A DNA stretch of 64,000 bases from Amblyomma americanum (taxonomy: Eukaryota; Arthropoda; Arachnida; Ixodida; Ixodidae): assembly GCF_052857255.1 (NCBI RefSeq), contig NC_135497.1, positions 547,255,531 through 547,319,530 of the forward strand, read 5' to 3'. The translations under genes and the position numbers were made by a program. Under the pieces are notes generated by a model that was given only the letters and a program-made list of their open reading frames with translations, searched no databases and was not told where the DNA came from. Position 1 is the first letter of the stretch. Each line of letters begins with the position of its first letter. Shown here piece after piece: positions 58,970-64,000 of this stretch.

Positions 58970-59587
58970 ATTTTATTCACGATAGGCTACTACCACCACT
59001 AAATTTGTTTTTTTGTTAAAGACGGGTTCATAAGTGCGATAAAATGTGCGTCTTCTAGTTTAATTTTATTTGCGTGTACAAGATAAAAGTCTCAATTATC
59101 CGAAGCAACTAACGATGATGAAGGAAAGCCTGTCTGTTTATACGCCAAAGCTTCATATATTTTTGAACTTGGATTTTCGGGTTGACGTCTATCCACTGCA
59201 GTGCATTGTTTACTGCTTATCATTAGTCATTAAAAAAAGTTAATTCCTGATCCGGGAGCCATTCCATCAGAATTCCCTATGCACTGCCGTAATATAAGCC
59301 CTTTGGTTACTGTTTCCTGTGCCACCCGGTTTGTTGCTGAATTCAATGATTTCATAGCACTTCTATTCGAAAAAAAAATTGGAGACAACTCTATTTCTGC
59401 CTATTTCTGCCTATTTCTACTTCACTCCAATAAAGCTGCGCGAAACAACTGAAAAGCTAAAAATGACGTACATGTACACTAAGTTTAAGATAATTTCTGC
59501 TCTTCTAAGCGTGCAGCACAGTTTCAGCAGGAGCTATCTAGTTCACTTAACAAAACACGTTGTGGGGCTAGTTGGTGAAGCATAGTT
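58970..59587. other. AT-rich interval without recognised genes
   Basis: Nothing recognised; three TTTCTGCCTA units at about 59390-59415. Confidence 0.5.
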
Positions 59588-59737
59588 TCTCGAAGTTCTT
59601 TATAGCGCTACAAAAAAATAAGGACACAGGAAGAAGTACACAGGATGGGCGCTAACTAGCTTCAGTGAGGCTTCCACAACCTGCATTTATACACAACGAA
59701 GGACCAGAGCGCATGCGGATGAAATATTTCTGGTAGA

Positions 59738-60130
59738 TTAGGGAGCGCAGACTGCATGCTGTCGTCTATTTAGCAATCTGTATTCGCTGTCTCGCAGGGA
59801 AACTGATATGGTGCTGACGCACGTGTCGCCCCTTTGTTTTACAAAAAATGCTTCTGCCAATTCGCGTGCTAATCTATCCTCACTTCTGCTTAGAATTTTG
59901 ATACGCTCAAGTCGTGGCTCACAGTTTTGGTCGTTCTCATCTTTACACGAGCGGCAGTGGGCGGATATTTTCAATCGATTTGGAAACGATACTAAGTGAA
60001 CGTTCATGTTCCCTGGCACGTTCGTTCACACAGCGGCCGGTCTGTCCGACATATACTTTGCCACATTTAAGGGGGATTTCATATACCACACACGTGGCCC
60101 ACTACACGTACGGGTTTGCGTGCTTCGTGC
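59738..60130 (-). pseudogene. Penelope GIY-YIG endonuclease (3' copy)
   Basis: Minus-strand frames give VVYEIPLKCGKVYVGQTGRC (the GIY-YIG type motif with the catalytic Arg in VNERAREH), then in a second frame CRSCKDENDQNCEPRLERIK, LARELAEAFFVKQRGDTCVS and LRDSEYRLLN. A frame change near 60020 splits it. The domain makes the DNA nick used to prime reverse transcription. Confidence 0.75.
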
Positions 60131-60529
60131 CGCAGCCGGAACTGCCAGGGCTGTTGCTGCTGTCCTTAGTACACATCTTGGCCAATTTATTTGGCGCAGA
60201 GAAGACCAGCGGCATGCCGTACTTGTTGCCAACCCTTTCCGGTTGTGGGACACCCTATGTATATAGGGGATAACCACTGGCTTGGCGCTGCTACTTTGTG
60301 GTCTCCTTGCTTTCTTTGGTCTCCCTTTGACTTTCTGCAATAGTGTCTCAGTGACCGCCGTCAATACGTGGTCAGGGAACCCTACTTTACGCAGTCTAGC
60401 TACTTCGCCCTGAAAGCTCGGCTGCATCATGTGAGGGCACGACTTAAGAAGAGCGGATTCCAGGGAAAGGGTCGCAATAACCCTCTTGACCGTTTTGGGC
60501 TGTGCGGAATCAAAACGTAAGAAATCTTT

Positions 60530-61460
60530 TCTGGCTCAAGGGCGGTAATACCAGCAAACACATCTGTCTCCGAGCTTGATGTTGGGGTCTAAAAATTGAA
60601 GGTTACTTTGTTCAGGCACCTCGTACGTGAAAGAGAGCCCTTTACCGTGTAGTCGGAACGCATCTAAAATCTCCTTTGCAACTTCCTGGTAACCACCTGA
60701 ATTACGTCCCTTTAAAATCACTAAAAAGTAATAAACATATCTAAAAGTCTTTAGGGCTGTTTCATCGTCAATAAGTGGAGCCATAATGTTGTCAATTGAT
60801 GAAAGAAAAATGTTGCACAAAACAGGAGCGACACATGATCCTATACAGATGCCCTGACGTTGTAAAAACCGTCGGTTGTCAAACTGGGTAAAAGTGGCAT
60901 TAATATAAAACTCTTAACGTGACATAAAATTATCGATAATCAGGCCAGCTGCATTCCGAAAGGCAATTACGCCGTTTCTCTCAATGCAATCACTAATAGC
61001 AGTAAACAGGTGATTATGAGGTACTGAATAAAATAAATCCTCAACATCTATAGAGAAAGCGTGTCCAATTTGCTGCTCCCCTTCAAAAAAGCTGACAACA
61101 TGCAATGAATTTTTGATACCGAAAGGATCTGAAACTACTAGCTTATTTAGGTGCTTCAGCAAAAACCGACTGATGTGCTGCTGCCAAGTGCCTTTCTCGC
61201 TAACTATTGTCCTTAACGGGGCAAAGGTTTGTGAGTTTTCACAGCAAAGAACACCGATAGGTAATTCGTCCTGGAGTCCGTGATAGCTCTTGCCAGGTTC
61301 ACGAGGGCCATGGTTTTGCAGAGGTTCGCTGCCTTGCCCCTAATACGGGTCGCGGAAGGTTTAACTGAAACAAAGTTCTTCTTTATTGCTTGCATTGCTT
61401 TTTCGTTGTGGAGGCCAGAAGGTAAGACGACGAAGCATCCTTCTTTATCCGCTTGAAGGA
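60530..61460 (-). pseudogene. Penelope reverse transcriptase (broken)
   Basis: Order on minus: KEGCFVVLPSGLHNEKAM, NYLSVFFAVKTHKP, HLNKLVVSDPFGIKNSLHVV, HAFSIDVEDLFYSVPHN with the first catalytic Asp (about 61055), QGICIGSCVAPVLCNIFLS, and FRYVYYFLVILKGR where the catalytic Asp-Asp should be but Tyr-Tyr is found (60728-60733). Then LSFTYEVPEQSNLQFLD. A TAA at 60914 and frame changes near 61213 and 60536 break it. Inactive. Confidence 0.8.
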
Positions 61461-61509
61461 GAGAACAGCCGCTGTCCCCGCAGTACGCCACCAACCTGGC
61501 CGCCATGGA

Positions 61510-62073
61510 TTTTCCCTTCGCGACACGAAGCGCGCAAAGCCGTACGTGCAGTGTGCCACGTGTGTGGTATATGAAATCCTCCTTAAATGTGGCAAAGCAT
61601 ATGTCGGGCAGACCGGCCGCTGTGTGAACGAACGTGCCAGGGAACATGAACTTTCACTCAGTAACGTTTCCGAATGGATTGAAAATCTACCCGCCCACTG
61701 CCGCTCGTGCAAAGATGAGAACGACCAAAACTGTGAGCCATGAGTTGAGCGTATCAATATTCTAAGCAGAAGTAAGGATAGATTAGCACGCGAATTGGCC
61801 GAAGCATTTTTTATAAAACAAAGGGGCGACACGTGCGTCAGCACCACATAAGTTTCCCTGCGAGATAGCGAATACAGATTACTAAATAGATAATAGCATG
61901 CAGTCTGCGCTCCCTAATCTACCGGAAATATTTCACCCGAAGGCGCTCTGGTCCTTCGTTGTGTATAAATGCAGGTTGTGGAAGCCTCGCTGAAGTTAGT
62001 TGGAGTTAGCGCCCGTCCTGTGTACTTCTTCCTGTCTCCTTGCTTTTTTGTAGCGCTATAAAGAACTTCGAGA
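61510..62073 (+). pseudogene. Inverted GIY-YIG copy at the Penelope 5' side
   Basis: Plus strand: AKPYVQCATCVVYEILLKCG, KAYVGQTGRCVNERAREHEL, HCRSCKDENDQNCEP then TGA at 61741, and on to LARELAEAFFIKQRGDTCVS, a stop in place of the Ile codon, VSLRDSEYRLLN. It matches the minus-strand copy at 59588-60130 over about 550 bp, followed by the same non-coding end. Better preserved than its partner. Confidence 0.8.
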
Positions 62074-62225
62074 GATCTAGTGTCGATAGAAAGGATACGT
62101 AAACTTGTTGGAACTGAAACGTCTAAAGATCTCTTATGCTCCGTTGAGGAGTTTCAGAAGGATCAGCAAAACTGCAACGCTGAGACCTGGCTCGTTTCAC
62201 AGTAAAGTGCTCTAAACACAAAGTA

Positions 62226-62513
<288 letters not shown>

Positions 62514-62607
62514 TTTGGTGGAGGTGCTGCCTGTTCCCGCCCTGGATCTACAGACCTTAAGGATCTACGGACCTGAAGATCTACACCCCTTACCAGCCTC
62601 TACCACG

Positions 62608-63849
62608 ATGACTGACACCCAGCCCCAGCCTGGCTCAACTGTTCCCGCCGCCGTCGTCTGTTCCGGTCGCGTGCGTTAGCGCGACCCTGCGATCTTCAGC
62701 GGCACGGACGACACCGACGTCGAAGACTGGCTCGCCTCCTAAGAACGCGTAAGCGCCTATAGTAAGTGGGACGACAGCGTCAAGCTGACAAACGTCTTTT
62801 ATCTGACCGACGTGGCCAACTTGTGGTTTCGGAACCACGAAGCCGATTTTTCTACCTGGACGGCCCTCAAAACTAGCCTTACCGATGTCTTCGGCCACCC
62901 CGCTGTCCGAAAACTTCGTGCCGAACAACGGTTGCGCAGTCGGGCCCAGCAGAGCGGCGAGAATTTCACAAGCTATATCGAGGATGTCATTGATTTATGC
63001 AAGCGTCTGAATCCATCCATGAACGACGCGGACAAAATCAAACACATTCTTAAAGGGATTGAGGACGACGCAGTTCAGATGTTAGTGTCCAAAAATCCTC
63101 AAACCATCTCCGACGTCGTTTCTTTGTGTCAGAGCTGTGACGAGCTCCGGAAACAGCGTCTTGTCACCCGCCGTACCATTTGCCCGGACGACACCCTTTC
63201 GAGCTTCGCTTTTGGCGGTCCTCCTCACGATCAGTCGACCCTTCTTAAGCAGATCGAGCAGTTTGTGCGAGAGGAGGTCGCCCGCCAGCTATCTCTGGTT
63301 ACCTGCCCACCCGCTCCAACGCCAACGCTGTCGCCTTCCATTCAGCGTGTCATCCAGGAGCAGGTTGCAGAGGTCCTGCCGCCCGCTAATCCACCTCCTG
63401 CAGTCACTGCACCGCTGACCTATGCTGAAGCTGTCGTCCGGCCACGACCTCAGCCGGTTGTTCCTGCCTATGCGTCACCTTGCACCGTCTTTCCTGACCC
63501 GCCGCTCGCTCCTAAAAGGCCTCAATCTCACCGGCCTTTGCCTCGCACCGCTCCACGCCTTCTGAATCCGTGGCGCACGCAAGATAACCGCCCGATTTGC
63601 TATACTTGCGGCCTCGCTGGTCATGCGGCCCGTTGGTGCCTCACCCGCGGATCCCGTTCTCACGACTACGGGCGAGCGCCGACGTACGACGTTCCCGTGC
63701 CCTCCGCACCTGACTCTTCTCATCTGCCCCAGCATCCCTGTACCTATGGCTCCGACTCCTACCACCGCACCCCCCGGTCGCTGTCTCCTCGCCGCCGTTC
63801 GGTCGCTCTTATGCGCCGCCGGTCGCCACCCCTCCAAGCGGAAAACTAG
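62608..63849 (+). pseudogene. Ty3/gypsy Gag with two in-frame stops
   Basis: ATG 62608 (MTDTQPQPGS), then TAG at 62677-62679 and TAA at 62740-62742, after which 345 codons are open to 63849. Capsid motifs: FSGTDDTDVEDWLAS, AYSKWDDSVKLTNVFYLTDV, LWFRNHEADFSTWTAL, FTSYIEDVIDLCKRLNPSM and IKHILKGIEDDAVQML. A Pro-rich middle is followed by the zinc knuckle CYTCGLAGHAARWC and an Arg/Ser-rich tail. RNA-binding particle protein of the element. Without readthrough only 23 residues would be made. Confidence 0.85.
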
Positions 63850-64000
63850 GCGCCGCAGTTCCGGAGGCAAGAACTGCGCCGTCACCGACCGTCTCATGTC
63901 CTATTGCCGCTCCTGTGAACATTCTTGAAGTGCTGGTTGAAGGTGTTGCTGTTCATGCGCTCATTCACACTGGTGCTGCCGTGTCCATCATTACCCGCAA
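63846..64000 (+). pseudogene. Ty3/gypsy protease start, active-site Asp replaced
   Basis: The -1 frame relative to gag is open across the gag stop and reads LGAAVPEARTAPSPTV, VNILEVLVEGVAVHALIH and TGAAVSIITR to the window edge. The retropepsin motif should be D-T-G-A, but the codon at 63966-63968 is CAC (His). Protease would be inactive. No canonical slippery heptamer is seen at the overlap (GCG-GAA-AAC-TAG). Confidence 0.7.

Larger units (their letters stand above)
59588..62073 (-). mobile_element. Penelope-like element with inverted terminal duplication
   Basis: RT (about 61460-60530) followed by a GIY-YIG endonuclease (about 60110-59740), both minus strand, the defining Penelope order. 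The 3' end block (59588-60130) is repeated in inverted orientation at 61510-62073, upstream of RT. Outer termini are TCTCGAAGTTCTTTATAGCG on both sides. Inverted, partial copies at the ends are known for Penelope-like elements. Stops and frameshifts are present. Confidence 0.85.

Overview
This is a stretch of a large, repeat-packed arthropod genome, most probably a hard tick (inference: the tRNA-headed SINEs, Ty3 elements, RNase H LINEs and Penelope element are the mix expected of ixodid genomes, and nothing looks prokaryotic). No intact single-copy host gene was recognised. Host-like coding sequence is limited to a frameshifted C2H2 zinc-finger exon near 33.7-34.06 kb and one lone C2H2 finger near 15.8 kb. 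Almost everything else is transposable elements of several ages, many nested, plus satellites.

Layout. 0.7-3.0 kb: decayed Ty3/gypsy gag-protease fragment (-) with a probable LTR, then an integrase fragment (+) at 3.5-3.9 kb. 3.9-9.3 kb: nearly complete but broken LINE (LINE-A, -) with ORF1 and ORF2. 10.04-18.29 kb: two arrays of GTCTATAGAC-type palindromes whose outer ends are inverted (CCCTTA...TAAGGG); they bracket 6.7 kb holding a jockey/CR1-type LINE relic and SINEs, possibly one large non-autonomous DNA transposon. 18.3-23 kb: intergenic, SINE pieces. 23.1-27.1 kb and 27.65-31.65 kb: two more LINEs related to LINE-A (LINE-B, LINE-C, +), interrupted by an RTE fragment, a (TA)n expansion and an inverted SINE pair. 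32-37.8 kb: SINEs, the zinc-finger exon, a 142-bp tandem repeat and a cluster of hairpins.

37.9-43.2 kb: the best preserved element, a Ty3/gypsy retrotransposon (-) with uninterrupted gag and pol, a tRNA-Leu-type primer binding site and a GGGAAAC slippery heptamer exactly where gag must shift -1 into pol. Its 5' LTR is only half present. 46.8-50.2 kb: about 50 copies of a 67-bp satellite with higher-order structure. 52.05-58.96 kb: a complete hAT transposon with recognisable ends and an 8-bp target duplication (7/8 match); its transposase frame is kept over about 2 kb but has six nonsense codons and one frameshift. 59.6-62.1 kb: a Penelope-like element (RT plus GIY-YIG) flanked by inverted copies of its own GIY-YIG end. 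62.2-64 kb: a (TA)n tract directly abutting the 5' LTR of a third Ty3 element, whose gag and the start of its protease run off the window.

The genes do not form a shared pathway: each element carries its own replication module (Gag/PR/RT/RNase H/IN, EN/RT/RNase H, RT/GIY-YIG, or transposase). Long gene-free stretches are listed as such.
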